A DNA stretch of 64,000 nucleotides, taken from the NCBI GenBank assembly GCA_027600665.1, contig JADGJL010000013.1, positions 1 to 64,000 of the forward strand, written 5' to 3'. The notes beneath the pieces were generated by a model. That model did no database searches. It was not told the origin of the DNA and was given only the letters and a program-made list of their open reading frames with translations. This stretch comes from Irineochytrium annulatum. Its lineage: Eukaryota; Chytridiomycota; Chytridiomycetes; Chytridiales; Chytridiaceae. Below are positions 9,049-18,212 of the stretch, piece after piece. The first letter of the stretch is position 1; each line of letters starts with the position of its first letter. The position numbers were made by a program, and so were the translations under genes.

Positions 9049-10089
9049 TTGAAAGGGAAAGCAATAGTAGTCATACTGCTTATCATTGTAGTTCTTGCCG
9101 GAGGCGCAGGTGTTTACGTATGGAGTATGATGCGTCCTGTGGAAGCTTCTACAGAACCGGTCGTATTCGAGATTAAGAGCGGATCGGGAACTTCAAAAAT
9201 CGCGGATCAGCTTCAAGAAGAAGGCCTCATTCGAAGCGGGTTAACCTTTAAAGGGTATTTAAAGTGGAAAAAACTAGGATCCAATTTCATGGCGGGTACA
9301 TATTCTATGAATCCTGGCGTGACATATGATGAGATTGTTAGCAAGCTGAGTAGTGGTGAAGTGGTACCGGAGGAAATGGTGAAATTCACGATTCCAGAGG
9401 GTTATAATGTTCTGCAAATGGCGGGCAAGCTTTCTTATGAGCATGTTCTCGATCGGGATGAATTCATCAAGCTGGCCAATGATCCTTCGGCCTTCGATGT
9501 AGATATCCTCAAAGATATTCCAGTGGATGAAGAACTTCGCTACGTATTGGAAGGGTATCTCTTCCCGGAGACCTACGAGCTGAAAAAGGGAAGTTCCACG
9601 CATGATGTGATGCAACGTATGCTGGAAGAATTCCAGACCAAGATCAATTCTATCCCGGATTTGGAAGCCAAGCTCCAAGAGAAGAATCTTTCCCTGCACG
9701 AGCTGCTGACCATTGCGTCACTGGTGGAGAAAGAAGTTGTAGTGGATGAGGAACGTGCACTGGTTGCAGGGGTAATCTACAATCGAATCAATCAGGATAT
9801 GAAGCTGGAAATTGATGCTACCGTGCAATATCTGCTCGACAGGCCAAAGGAGCGATTGTATTACAAGGATTTGAAGGTGAAAAGTCCTTATAATACGTAT
9901 CTGAATAAAGGCCTGCCGCCTGGTCCAATTGCCAGTCCAAGTCTTCCGTCCATTGAAGCAGCACTAAATCCGGAAGCATCGGAGTATCTGTTCTATGTGA
10001 CAAAAAAGGACGGCTCATCTGGACATCTATTTGCCAAAACGTATAAGGAACACCAGCAAAATATAGCCAAAAGTAAGGCTGCGCAATAA
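9049..10089 (+). CDS. mltG: Endolytic murein transglycosylase MltG (YceG-like)
   Basis: 346 residues: a single N-terminal membrane anchor (residues about 5-27), a LysM-like subdomain, and the YceG domain with the catalytic Glu in LTIASLVEKE near 236. MltG cuts nascent glycan strands at the outer face of the membrane and is thought to end strand synthesis. TTG at 9049 is taken as start because AAAGGAG lies eleven bases upstream; an in-frame TTG at 9025 precedes that site and is unlikely. In B. subtilis yrrL occupies the same place; there yrrM (trmR) follows, here it is missing. Confidence 0.92.
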   Translation: MKGKAIVVILLIIVVLAGGAGVYVWSMMRPVEASTEPVVFEIKSGSGTSKIADQLQEEGLIRSGLTFKGYLKWKKLGSNFMAGTYSMNPGVTYDEIVSKLSSGEVVPEEMVKFTIPEGYNVLQMAGKLSYEHVLDRDEFIKLANDPSAFDVDILKDIPVDEELRYVLEGYLFPETYELKKGSSTHDVMQRMLEEFQTKINSIPDLEAKLQEKNLSLHELLTIASLVEKEVVVDEERALVAGVIYNRINQDMKLEIDATVQYLLDRPKERLYYKDLKVKSPYNTYLNKGLPPGPIASPSLPSIEAALNPEASEYLFYVTKKDGSSGHLFAKTYKEHQQNIAKSKAAQ

Positions 10090-10103
10090 GCGGAGGGGAT
10101 TAT

Positions 10104-11033
10104 ATGAGTAAGAAACATGAACTGCTCGTTACAGCAGCGAATGTGAAAGAGGCAGAAGTGCTGCTCCAGGCTGGAGCAGATGCTCTGGTCATTGGAGATG
10201 ATCGATTCGGTATGCGTCTTCCAGGCAGCTTCAGCGTGGAGGAGACAGCAGAGGTGGTTGCCATTGCAGCCAAACATCAGGCGCGGGTGTATGTATCCAT
10301 GACGAATCTGATGTCCAACGAGCTGTTGAAAGAATTGCCCGAATATGTTCAATCACTTGGCAGAATCGGTATTGACGGTGTGGAATTTAATGATCCATCC
10401 GTGCTAGCTACCATGAAGGAATATGCTCCACATGTGAAGCTGCATTGGAATGCGGAGATGACTTCGACGAACTATGCAACAGCTAACTATTGGGGGACCA
10501 AAGGAGCGAGTCGCGTTGTGCTTGCCCGTGAGTTGAATATGGACGAGTTGACGGAGATGGTTCCTTTTCTCAAGGTGGAAGCTCAGGTTCAGGTACATGG
10601 CATGACGAATATATATCACTCCAAGCGTAGCCTGGTGCAAAGTTATATGGCTCATCAAGGACGGCCAGTCGAGGGACATCTGGGCAAAGAACGTGGATTG
10701 TTCCTGATCGAGGCTGAACGCCGGGGTGAGAAATTCCCGATCTATGAAGACATTAACGGCACACATATTATGAGTTCGGAGGACATATGCATCCTCGAAG
10801 ATCTTCATCTGTTGATGGAGGCGGGTGTACACAGTTTCAAAATTGAAGGTATCCTAAAATCACTAGCCTACAATGAAGCTGTTGTACGTGCATATCGGAC
10901 AGCGATTGACAGTTATGTTGCCGATGCTGACGCATATGCGTTCTCCGAAGAGTGGCTCGATGAGGTACGGGAGTTACAGGATCCTGAACGTGAATTGTCG
11001 TTTGGATTTTTCTATAAAGAACAAGTGTATTAA
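10104..11033 (+). CDS. yrrN: U32 peptidase-family protein, TrhP1/YrrN-like
   Basis: 309 residues of the collagenase-like U32 family. In B. subtilis YrrN and YrrO (TrhP1/TrhP2) act in prephenate-dependent 5-hydroxylation of the wobble uridine of tRNA. The TIM-barrel pattern is clear (LLQAGADALVIGDDRFGMR near 20, HWNAEMTSTN near 115, HSFKIEGILKS near 238). This shorter paralogue lacks the four-cysteine cluster seen in the next gene. It starts 15 bases after mltG behind GGAGGGG. tRNA modification is the likelier function; the old protease label is not supported for this subgroup. Confidence 0.85.
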   Translation: MSKKHELLVTAANVKEAEVLLQAGADALVIGDDRFGMRLPGSFSVEETAEVVAIAAKHQARVYVSMTNLMSNELLKELPEYVQSLGRIGIDGVEFNDPSVLATMKEYAPHVKLHWNAEMTSTNYATANYWGTKGASRVVLARELNMDELTEMVPFLKVEAQVQVHGMTNIYHSKRSLVQSYMAHQGRPVEGHLGKERGLFLIEAERRGEKFPIYEDINGTHIMSSEDICILEDLHLLMEAGVHSFKIEGILKSLAYNEAVVRAYRTAIDSYVADADAYAFSEEWLDEVRELQDPERELSFGFFYKEQVY

Positions 11034-11050
11034 TAGACGAGGTGAACAGA

Positions 11051-12379
11051 ATGGAAACAGTGGCGGTACAGCGGAAGTTCTCGGGTAAACGTAACCGTCT
11101 GGACAAACCGGAGCTGCTAGCTCCGGCGGGTAATCTGGAAAAACTGAAATTTGCAATCCATTACGGTGCAGATGCCGTATATATCGGTGGACAGGCCTAT
11201 GGACTGCGTTCCAACGCGGACAACTTCAGCTTTGAAGAGATGCGTGAAGGTGTGGAGTTTGCCAAAAAGTATGGAGCCAAAGTGTTCGTAGCGACGAACA
11301 TCTATGCACATAATGAGGATATTGAGGGTATTGAAACATACCTGCAAAATCTCTATAATGCTGGAATCTCTGCGATCATCGTAGCTGATCCGGCTATTAT
11401 TGAAGTAGCCCTGCGTGCTGTGCCAGGTCTTGAGGTACATCTGAGTACACAACAATCCACACTCAACTGGCAGGCTGTGAAGTTCTGGAAAGATGAAGGA
11501 CTTCCACGGGTTGTTCTCGGACGTGAGACCAGTTTCGAAGAGATTGAAGAGATCAAGGCAAATGTGGATATTGAAATTGAAGCCTTTATTCACGGGGCAA
11601 TGTGTTCCTCGTATTCCGGACGTTGCGTGCTCTCCAACCATTTTACGGATCGCGACTCCAACCGGGGCGGCTGTTGCCAATCTTGCCGCTGGAAGTATGA
11701 TTTGTTTGAGGATGCGAGAGAAGATGCAGTGTGGGTTAGCGAAGAGGACATGCAGATGAAGACACCTGCACCATTCAAACTGGGTGAGAACCAGCTTCCC
11801 CTGTTCCAGGAACAGGATAATTCATTCTCCATGGGATCAAAGGATCTGTGCATGATTGGCCATATTCCCGAGTTGATTGATGTGGGTGTGGACAGTTTCA
11901 AGATCGAAGGACGTATGAAATCGATTCACTACGTGGCAACCGTGGTTAACGTATATCGTCAAGCCATTGATGCCTATATGGCAGATCCGGAGAATTATGT
12001 TCTGAAACCTGAATGGGTTGAAGAAATGAACAAAGCGGCGAATCGCCCGCTGAATACCGGGTTTTTCTATGATACACCAGACCATGAAGATCATATCTAT
12101 GAACCGGAAGAAAAAGCTGTACCTTTTGACTTCGCTGGATTGGTTATGGGGTATGATGCCGAAACAGGAATGGCAACCATTCAACAGCGCAATCACTTCA
12201 AACCAGGACAGGAAATCGAATTTTTTGGTCCGGGAGGTCACTTTTTCAAACAGGTGGTTGGCGAAATACAGGATGAAGAAGGCAATGTTCTAGATGCTGC
12301 TCGTCACCCTTTACAGCTGGTTAAAATGAAAGTGGATCAGCCGGTTTCGTATTTTGACATGATGAGAAAAAAGAAGTAG
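11051..12379 (+). CDS. yrrO: U32 peptidase-family tRNA hydroxylation protein, TrhP2/YrrO-like
   Basis: 442 residues. The U32 barrel carries ELLAPAGNLEKLKFAIHYGADAVYIGG near 20, HLSTQQST near 130, and the Cys-rich signature MCSSYSGRC ... GGCCQSCRW near 185-215, which in this family binds an Fe-S cluster. SFKIEGRMKS near 285 and the C-terminal extension complete it. ATG at 11051 fits the GAGG at 11038; a GTG three codons earlier overlaps the site. With yrrN it should introduce 5-hydroxyuridine at position 34 of certain tRNAs. The methyltransferase that would convert this to methoxyuridine is not encoded nearby. Confidence 0.88.
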   Translation: METVAVQRKFSGKRNRLDKPELLAPAGNLEKLKFAIHYGADAVYIGGQAYGLRSNADNFSFEEMREGVEFAKKYGAKVFVATNIYAHNEDIEGIETYLQNLYNAGISAIIVADPAIIEVALRAVPGLEVHLSTQQSTLNWQAVKFWKDEGLPRVVLGRETSFEEIEEIKANVDIEIEAFIHGAMCSSYSGRCVLSNHFTDRDSNRGGCCQSCRWKYDLFEDAREDAVWVSEEDMQMKTPAPFKLGENQLPLFQEQDNSFSMGSKDLCMIGHIPELIDVGVDSFKIEGRMKSIHYVATVVNVYRQAIDAYMADPENYVLKPEWVEEMNKAANRPLNTGFFYDTPDHEDHIYEPEEKAVPFDFAGLVMGYDAETGMATIQQRNHFKPGQEIEFFGPGGHFFKQVVGEIQDEEGNVLDAARHPLQLVKMKVDQPVSYFDMMRKKK

Positions 12380-12449
12380 GTTTAAATACCTACAATGTGC
12401 CAAAATAGTATTATGATTTAACAAAATAGTGTTATGAAATCAACAGGAA

Positions 12450-12485
12450 GGACCTCCGTTATCGGCATATGGGGGTCTTTTTTTT
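12450..12485 (+). terminator. Intrinsic terminator after yrrO
   Basis: Stem GACCTCC (12451-12457) with GGGGGTC (12471-12477) and eight Ts. Confidence 0.85.
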
Positions 12486-12613
12486 ATAGAAAAATAGGAA
12501 TAAAGTTGTAAAAAATTTCTGGGAAATGAAAGGTGAACGAAGAAAGCTGTCGAATACTACATAATTATAGGGGAGAGACACAAAAATCTAACAAGTAAAT
12601 AACTGGCAGGTGA

Positions 12614-14902
12614 ATGGGATTGGTTCAAAAGAAGCAGAAAGACAGTGGAGAGCAAGTGACAAAAGATGAGCAGGTTAATCCTGAGCAGGTTCAGAAAGTG
12701 AAGAAAGAAAAAGTAGGTAAAAGTAAAATTACAGGGAATGGGAAAAAATTACTTAAGCTTGATCGTAGTAAACTGAAGCTGGGCTGGATCAAGACCGATT
12801 GGGTAAAGAAACAATTCAAAAACCGGGATTGGAAAAACCTTGGGGGAGCTTCTTTTAAACAAATTAGGAAGGCAAATCCGGTAAAATCCGTAGGGGTTAA
12901 ACTGTTCTTGATCTTTTTTGCGGGGATCATGATTTTTGTAGTGAGTTTGGGTCTATTATCCTATTCAAAAGCCAAGGGTACGATAGAGAAAAATGCTTCG
13001 CGTGCCAATCAGGAGACCATTGATCAGACCAAACAAAAAATGGACATTATTTTGGAGAGATTTGTGGATACATCCACACAGATTTTCTTTGATCCGGAAA
13101 TGCAGTCCTTGCTGCAAAAGATGTCAGATAAGAATCTGACTGCGTATGATACATTTGTGAATTCAAGTTCAATCAACAAGCAACTGTCCAATGTTGCATT
13201 TACAAATAAATCTATGGAAGCGATTTATTTGGTGCCTACAGACGAAACAAAGTCCGTTATGGGTACGGGCAACAACAGTTCATCCATGGGCGGTATTCGT
13301 CAGGAAGCATGGTACACTGAGTTGATTGAGTCGGGCGGTTATCTCTGGCTTCCAACCGAGGTCAAGGAAGATGGCTCAACGCCAACGTTCAAAATTGCAC
13401 GTTCCATGAAAAACTTGCAGGGGACTACTCAGTCGTATGTTCTGGTTATTGAGCTGAAGCTGGAAGTTTTGGAGGAACAATTGAAATCGCTTGATCTGGG
13501 GCCAGGAGCTGTTCTTCAACTGATTGCTCCGGATAATAAAGTGGTCGCATCCTCCATCTCGGATGGTACGGGACAAGATACAGATCTTGCATTTGTCAAA
13601 GAGTTGACCGAACCAGCAGGTAGCACGAATACGAAGTATCTTGTAGATGGAAAATCTACGGAAATGCTGGCTGTATACAGCACGATGGATACATCCAATT
13701 GGAAACTGGTTGGTATGATACCTACCTCTGTGTTGGTTCAGGATGCAAAAGGCATTCTGACCCTGACCTTGTGGATGGCGCTGGTTGATGCGGGGATTGC
13801 AGTATTGATCGGGGTCTGGATGGTGCGTATGTTTGCTCGTCCACTCGGCAAACTGAAAGACTTGATGCAGGAAGGTGCTAAAGGTAATCTTAAAGTTCGA
13901 ACACCGTACAGCTCCCAAGATGAAATCGGTCAGCTCTCTACCGCCTTTAATCTGATGATGGAGCAGATTACGAAGCTGGTTGAACAAACGAATCGTTCTG
14001 CGCAGGAAGTATTGGATACGGCGTCTGAGCTGAGCAGTGCATCCAAGAAAACGGCTGTATCCGCTTCGGAGATTGCCGTAGCCACAGAAGAGATCGCAGG
14101 CGGTGCAGGCAGTTTGGCAACCGAAGCGGAACGTGGCAATGAATTAACGGACAATATCTCTCGTCAGATGCAGAGTGTAATCGCTACTAATGAACAGATG
14201 GGTGATTCTGCTCGTCATGTAGAGAAGTCCAGTCAGACAGGAACACAACATCTGAATCAGTTGATGACCAAAACTCAGAAGACAGAAGAAATGATTGGTG
14301 CACTGGTGAATAAGGTAGATTCGCTGAAAGAGAGTACATCCTCTGTTCTTAAAGTGCTTGAAGTGCTGCAAAATATCACAAAACAGACGAATATTCTTTC
14401 CCTGAATGCAACCATTGAAGCAGCACGTGCCGGTGCAGCCGGACGCGGATTCATGGTGGTGGCTGATGAGGTCCGACAGCTCGCGGCTCAATCCAGACAA
14501 TCCATTGAAATGGTTGGAGAGATCACAGACAAAATCATGACCGAAATGAACGAGACCGTGGATGCTTTGTCTGAAGCCTATCCGTTATTTAAGGAACAGA
14601 TGGATGCGGTTAAAGATACCAACGTCATCTTTGCTTCTGTGCAGGAACAGATGGGGGCATTTGTGGAGCGTCTGGGCATGGTGACAGGTTCCATTGGAGA
14701 ATTAAACCAATCTCAAGCTACGTTGTCTGAAGCCATGAGCAATGTTAGCGCTGTAGCTGAAGAATCTTCTGCAACGTCCCAAGAAGTAGCTTCCTTGAGT
14801 AGTGAACAGCAAAATATCAGTAATCAGCTGGTAAATCTGTCTGGTAAGCTGGAGAATGTGTCCACGGAACTGAAAGAAACGTTGTCACGCTTTACGGTGT
14901 AA
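12614..14902 (+). CDS. Methyl-accepting chemotaxis protein with long basic N-terminal tail
   Basis: 762 residues. About 90 Lys-rich cytoplasmic residues precede the first membrane helix (about 95-118). An extracellular dCache-type sensor follows to about 380, then a second helix (about 382-405), a HAMP domain and the signalling coiled coil. The hairpin tip EAARAGAAGRGFMVVADEVRQL near 600 is the conserved CheA/CheW contact. It senses an external ligand and controls flagellar rotation; the ligand is not predictable. Monocistronic between two terminators. The polar tail, with repeated K-x-K motifs, is not part of the standard MCP layout. Confidence 0.92.
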   Translation: MGLVQKKQKDSGEQVTKDEQVNPEQVQKVKKEKVGKSKITGNGKKLLKLDRSKLKLGWIKTDWVKKQFKNRDWKNLGGASFKQIRKANPVKSVGVKLFLIFFAGIMIFVVSLGLLSYSKAKGTIEKNASRANQETIDQTKQKMDIILERFVDTSTQIFFDPEMQSLLQKMSDKNLTAYDTFVNSSSINKQLSNVAFTNKSMEAIYLVPTDETKSVMGTGNNSSSMGGIRQEAWYTELIESGGYLWLPTEVKEDGSTPTFKIARSMKNLQGTTQSYVLVIELKLEVLEEQLKSLDLGPGAVLQLIAPDNKVVASSISDGTGQDTDLAFVKELTEPAGSTNTKYLVDGKSTEMLAVYSTMDTSNWKLVGMIPTSVLVQDAKGILTLTLWMALVDAGIAVLIGVWMVRMFARPLGKLKDLMQEGAKGNLKVRTPYSSQDEIGQLSTAFNLMMEQITKLVEQTNRSAQEVLDTASELSSASKKTAVSASEIAVATEEIAGGAGSLATEAERGNELTDNISRQMQSVIATNEQMGDSARHVEKSSQTGTQHLNQLMTKTQKTEEMIGALVNKVDSLKESTSSVLKVLEVLQNITKQTNILSLNATIEAARAGAAGRGFMVVADEVRQLAAQSRQSIEMVGEITDKIMTEMNETVDALSEAYPLFKEQMDAVKDTNVIFASVQEQMGAFVERLGMVTGSIGELNQSQATLSEAMSNVSAVAEESSATSQEVASLSSEQQNISNQLVNLSGKLENVSTELKETLSRFTV

Positions 14903-14952
14903 CAAAAAAATAAAGCATATCCGTGAAATATGCGGATTAATATTGCTAAGGA

Positions 14953-14985
14953 GCCTGTCCCGTACATGGGACAGGCCTTCTTGCT
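14953..14985 (+). terminator. Terminator after chemotaxis receptor gene
   Basis: Perfect nine-base stem (14953-14961 with 14968-14976) followed by a T-rich tail. Confidence 0.75.
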
Positions 14986-15050
14986 GTTTACCGGATAATT
15001 CCAAGCTGTATTAGCAATAATATGTCAAAACGACAAAGGGTGAGACTGGG

Positions 15051-16862
15051 ATGCATCTCCTTGCGAAACGGCGAATCTATATAGCTTGTATTATGCTAAC
15101 TCTTGTCTTTGGATTGCTTATATTGCGATTGGGATGGGTCCAGTTCGTTCAGGTGAATCAGACGATGCCTGGATTTCACCGAACGGTACGTGAAATGTCC
15201 GTATTGCAGCGTGAACGCGGGGTGATGTTAGATCCGGGCCGTGGACAATTTACGGATTACAAAGGTGAGGCGATGACAGGTAAGCTGCAATGGGGCTTGG
15301 TTCTTTTTCCACAGGCAGTGCCATCAGGTGAACTACACAAGCAAGGGGTTTTAGAAGGCTCAGAGATGACGCAGTTGGCAGCTATATTACATACCGATCT
15401 GGATCAATTGAAGAAGGAATGGAATCGGGAAAATGCACCTCATTTCTGGACAGCAGGTGCAACTCAGCCTGTTCATTTGACAGCTGCTCAGGTGGAGCGT
15501 CTGCGTAATCTGCACCTACAAGGAGCGGGTATCTATCCAATGATGACAAGGTATCTTCAGGGGCATACGGGAATGCAGTGGATGGGTTATCTAGCTGAAC
15601 AGCCTGAGTCCTCCAGAGCTCTAACTGGGCATCAGGATGAAGTAAAACAGCCATTTGCCATGAAATCAGGGGCAGCTGGACTGGAGAGGACACTTGAACC
15701 CCTGTTGAGGGGAATTGGTCCTACGCTTGTATCACGTATGGTCTCGGGTAGTGGGGAGATTATCCCTGAAATTCAGCCGCACGTTATTGCACCGGCCAAT
15801 GGCCATTATCCTTTACGTGTAGAAACGACTGTGGATGCCAAGTTGCAGCGTGGATTGGAGCAGTTGACAGAAGAAGCTGGCTTACAAGAAGGGGCCGTTG
15901 TTGTGTTAGATGCGGCTAACGCAGATGTTCGCGCCATGATTTCAAGTCCATTCTATCAGCCACAACATGTGGACCCCAAACAATCGGCCTGGGGAAATCG
16001 TGCAGTACAGGGAGCCGTCCCGGGTTCCATTTTCAAAATTGTCACTGCGGCTGCTGCGCTGGAATACCATGCGGTTTCTCATGGAGAAGAATTTCATTGT
16101 GGTGGTGAGTATGGAAAGTATGGTTTGTCCTGCTGGAAAGAGCATGGGCATGGTAACCTGAATCTGGAACAAGGATTTGCGGAGTCTTGCAACGTCGTAT
16201 TCGCGGAAACGGCGCGCAGGCTTAGCATGGAGCAACTGGAGAACACGGCAGATCGTCTGGGACTGGCGCGACCTGTTGGTTGGGAGGGGAAAAAGATGGC
16301 AGGAATGCCCGTCTTGCGACACTTTGATCACGAAGATCACGGGCGTGTGCGAACAGAGGCTGTTTCTTCTGGTGATGAAGGTGCGAAAATACAGACAGCC
16401 ATTGGTCAGCGAGATGTGCTGGTCACACCGCTGCAAGCCGCCAATCTGATTGTGACACTGTTACATGATGGAAAGGTTAGTGCCCCACGTCTCGTTGAGA
16501 GAATCCGATATGCGGATGGTGGCATCATGCTGGAGATGCCCTTGCATGATTCTCCTTCAGCCGCAGGGCAGATTGCTCCCGCAACTGCGCATAAACTGTT
16601 ATCCTGGATGAATAAGGTAGTCCGTGAGGGAACAGGAAAATCCCTGCAGCATGCGCAGTGGCAAGTTGCAGGGAAATCAGGTACAGCTCAGGTACAGAAA
16701 CATGGGGAGAAGCGTAATCATCAATGGTTCATCGGTTACGGACCGATAGAACAACCCAAGTACGCCGTAGCTGTGCTTGTTCAAAATGTCTTTCCAGACA
16801 GCCATCATCAGGCGACAGCTCTCTTCAGGAAGGTCATGGACTATTTGGCTGGGTCCTCGTGA
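15051..16862 (+). CDS. Class B penicillin-binding protein (transpeptidase)
   Basis: 603 residues. One N-terminal membrane helix (about 9-30), a PBP dimerisation-like domain to about 250, then the transpeptidase domain with all three motifs: S326-I-F-K (nucleophile), S379-C-N, and K542-S-G-T. It cross-links peptidoglycan on the outer face of the membrane and is a beta-lactam target. No PASTA domains follow. The RxRGxIxD hallmark of the N-terminal region is replaced by RERGVMLDPGRG. Similar to the FtsI/SpoVD class, but I cannot say whether it is vegetative or sporulation-specific. The ATG follows AAAGGGTGAGA. The gene end overlaps the convergent permease gene by 22 bases. Confidence 0.88.
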   Translation: MHLLAKRRIYIACIMLTLVFGLLILRLGWVQFVQVNQTMPGFHRTVREMSVLQRERGVMLDPGRGQFTDYKGEAMTGKLQWGLVLFPQAVPSGELHKQGVLEGSEMTQLAAILHTDLDQLKKEWNRENAPHFWTAGATQPVHLTAAQVERLRNLHLQGAGIYPMMTRYLQGHTGMQWMGYLAEQPESSRALTGHQDEVKQPFAMKSGAAGLERTLEPLLRGIGPTLVSRMVSGSGEIIPEIQPHVIAPANGHYPLRVETTVDAKLQRGLEQLTEEAGLQEGAVVVLDAANADVRAMISSPFYQPQHVDPKQSAWGNRAVQGAVPGSIFKIVTAAAALEYHAVSHGEEFHCGGEYGKYGLSCWKEHGHGNLNLEQGFAESCNVVFAETARRLSMEQLENTADRLGLARPVGWEGKKMAGMPVLRHFDHEDHGRVRTEAVSSGDEGAKIQTAIGQRDVLVTPLQAANLIVTLLHDGKVSAPRLVERIRYADGGIMLEMPLHDSPSAAGQIAPATAHKLLSWMNKVVREGTGKSLQHAQWQVAGKSGTAQVQKHGEKRNHQWFIGYGPIEQPKYAVAVLVQNVFPDSHHQATALFRKVMDYLAGSS

Positions 16863-18037
16863 TCCTTCGCAGGAACAGGCGTATGCATCGCGGACTCGGC
16901 AGAACTCGTTGAGGCCGTGCTAACGGGCGGGTCCATAACCAATGGAGAAGATTCAAATTCATCTTTTGGCAGGTGAATCCACTTTTGCAGGTACCCTTGT
17001 TGTAATAGTTCTTTCAAAAGGATCAGCAGCACTGGAGATAACACTACACCAGCCAGGCCGAAGATCGAAAGGGAGATTAGCATGAACGAAAGCATCAAGT
17101 ACGCCGAAGATACACCAATCGAGTTACCCGATATCTTCGGTTCCAACAATTGTCGTGTCAGCATCGTCACTGCCAGAATCACAATCAGGCCGATGGCCAG
17201 GCTGCTATTGCCTATAATGAACAAGTAGATAATCCATGGAATGAATACAACAGGAACCCCTAGCAATGGTACCAGATCAAAAACTGCACAGACGACTGCA
17301 ATGGTAAAGGCGTTAGAGGTTCCCAAAATCAACAAACCTGCATAAATCAATACGAACGTAATGAGCATCATGATCATCTGTGCCTTCAGATACGAACGGA
17401 TCGTCTTGAACACGTGATTACGCATGAATTCAATAGCTAACTTCAAGGTTTTGGGCGTCTTCGCACGGGCAAACTTGCGCCAGGATTCAATCTCGATACT
17501 GAGAAAGAAGGCCAGAATAATCGCAATTCCGAAGTTCGTAATAAATGAAGAGAATGAACTGAGGAAACCTACAATGAATTGCGCTCCGCTCGTTACCCAT
17601 TTGGAAAGAAAGCCGGTCAGTGTTGCAAAATAATCATTCGCTTTATCCATAATTCCATCAGGGAGAGCGTCTGACTTGTCCTGGATGAATAACACCAGAT
17701 TGGTAAACTCACGCTGTATCATTTCAATGTATACAGGAAAATTATCTTGAAGATTGGATATCTGTGAGATAATAATCAAGCCCACACCAAAAAAGGCCGC
17801 GATAATTATCGCGAGAAATAACAGGACGGATATGGCAGCTCCAAGCGTCTTGGGCAGTCCTTTGCGATGTAGAAATTTGGCTAATGGCTCAATCATCCAG
17901 TACACGATAAATGAGAGAAAAACCGGTGCAGCGATTTGATATAATTGGCTAAAACTGTACATGATGACGTACACGGTTAATACGAGTAAAGCGATATCAA
18001 AGACAGTTCGCCCGTATTTTTTGTAAAGCGGTAGCAT
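16841..18037 (-). CDS. AI-2E family transporter
   Basis: 398-residue polytopic protein with about eight hydrophobic helices, including the family block near residues 245-265 (LVPLLGVPVVFIPW) and a polar Ser/Thr/Ala/Pro C-terminal tail of about 45 residues. The start at 18037 is preferred over the ATG at 18043 because AAAGGAG lies eight bases before the former and only two before the latter. A TATAAT-like -10 is visible upstream on the reverse strand near 18064-18069. The substrate is unknown. Tail-to-tail overlap with the penicillin-binding protein gene. Confidence 0.87.
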   Translation of the reverse strand: MLPLYKKYGRTVFDIALLVLTVYVIMYSFSQLYQIAAPVFLSFIVYWMIEPLAKFLHRKGLPKTLGAAISVLLFLAIIIAAFFGVGLIIISQISNLQDNFPVYIEMIQREFTNLVLFIQDKSDALPDGIMDKANDYFATLTGFLSKWVTSGAQFIVGFLSSFSSFITNFGIAIILAFFLSIEIESWRKFARAKTPKTLKLAIEFMRNHVFKTIRSYLKAQMIMMLITFVLIYAGLLILGTSNAFTIAVVCAVFDLVPLLGVPVVFIPWIIYLFIIGNSSLAIGLIVILAVTMLTRQLLEPKISGNSIGVSSAYLMLSFMLISLSIFGLAGVVLSPVLLILLKELLQQGYLQKWIHLPKDEFESSPLVMDPPVSTASTSSAESAMHTPVPAKDHEDPAK

Positions 18038-18212
18038 GGACATGGCTCCTTTGCAGGCAGATCATTATAATGTATATATTGTACACGATAGCTATCTTTT
18101 TGGGAAAACAGGATTCAAGAAAAGTCTGAACTATGATAAAATTAAAGGCGGTTTATTTTTGATAGTGCCATAGCGCACCGTAATTCAGCAGGAGAAGTGG
18201 GGAGCTTGCAAC

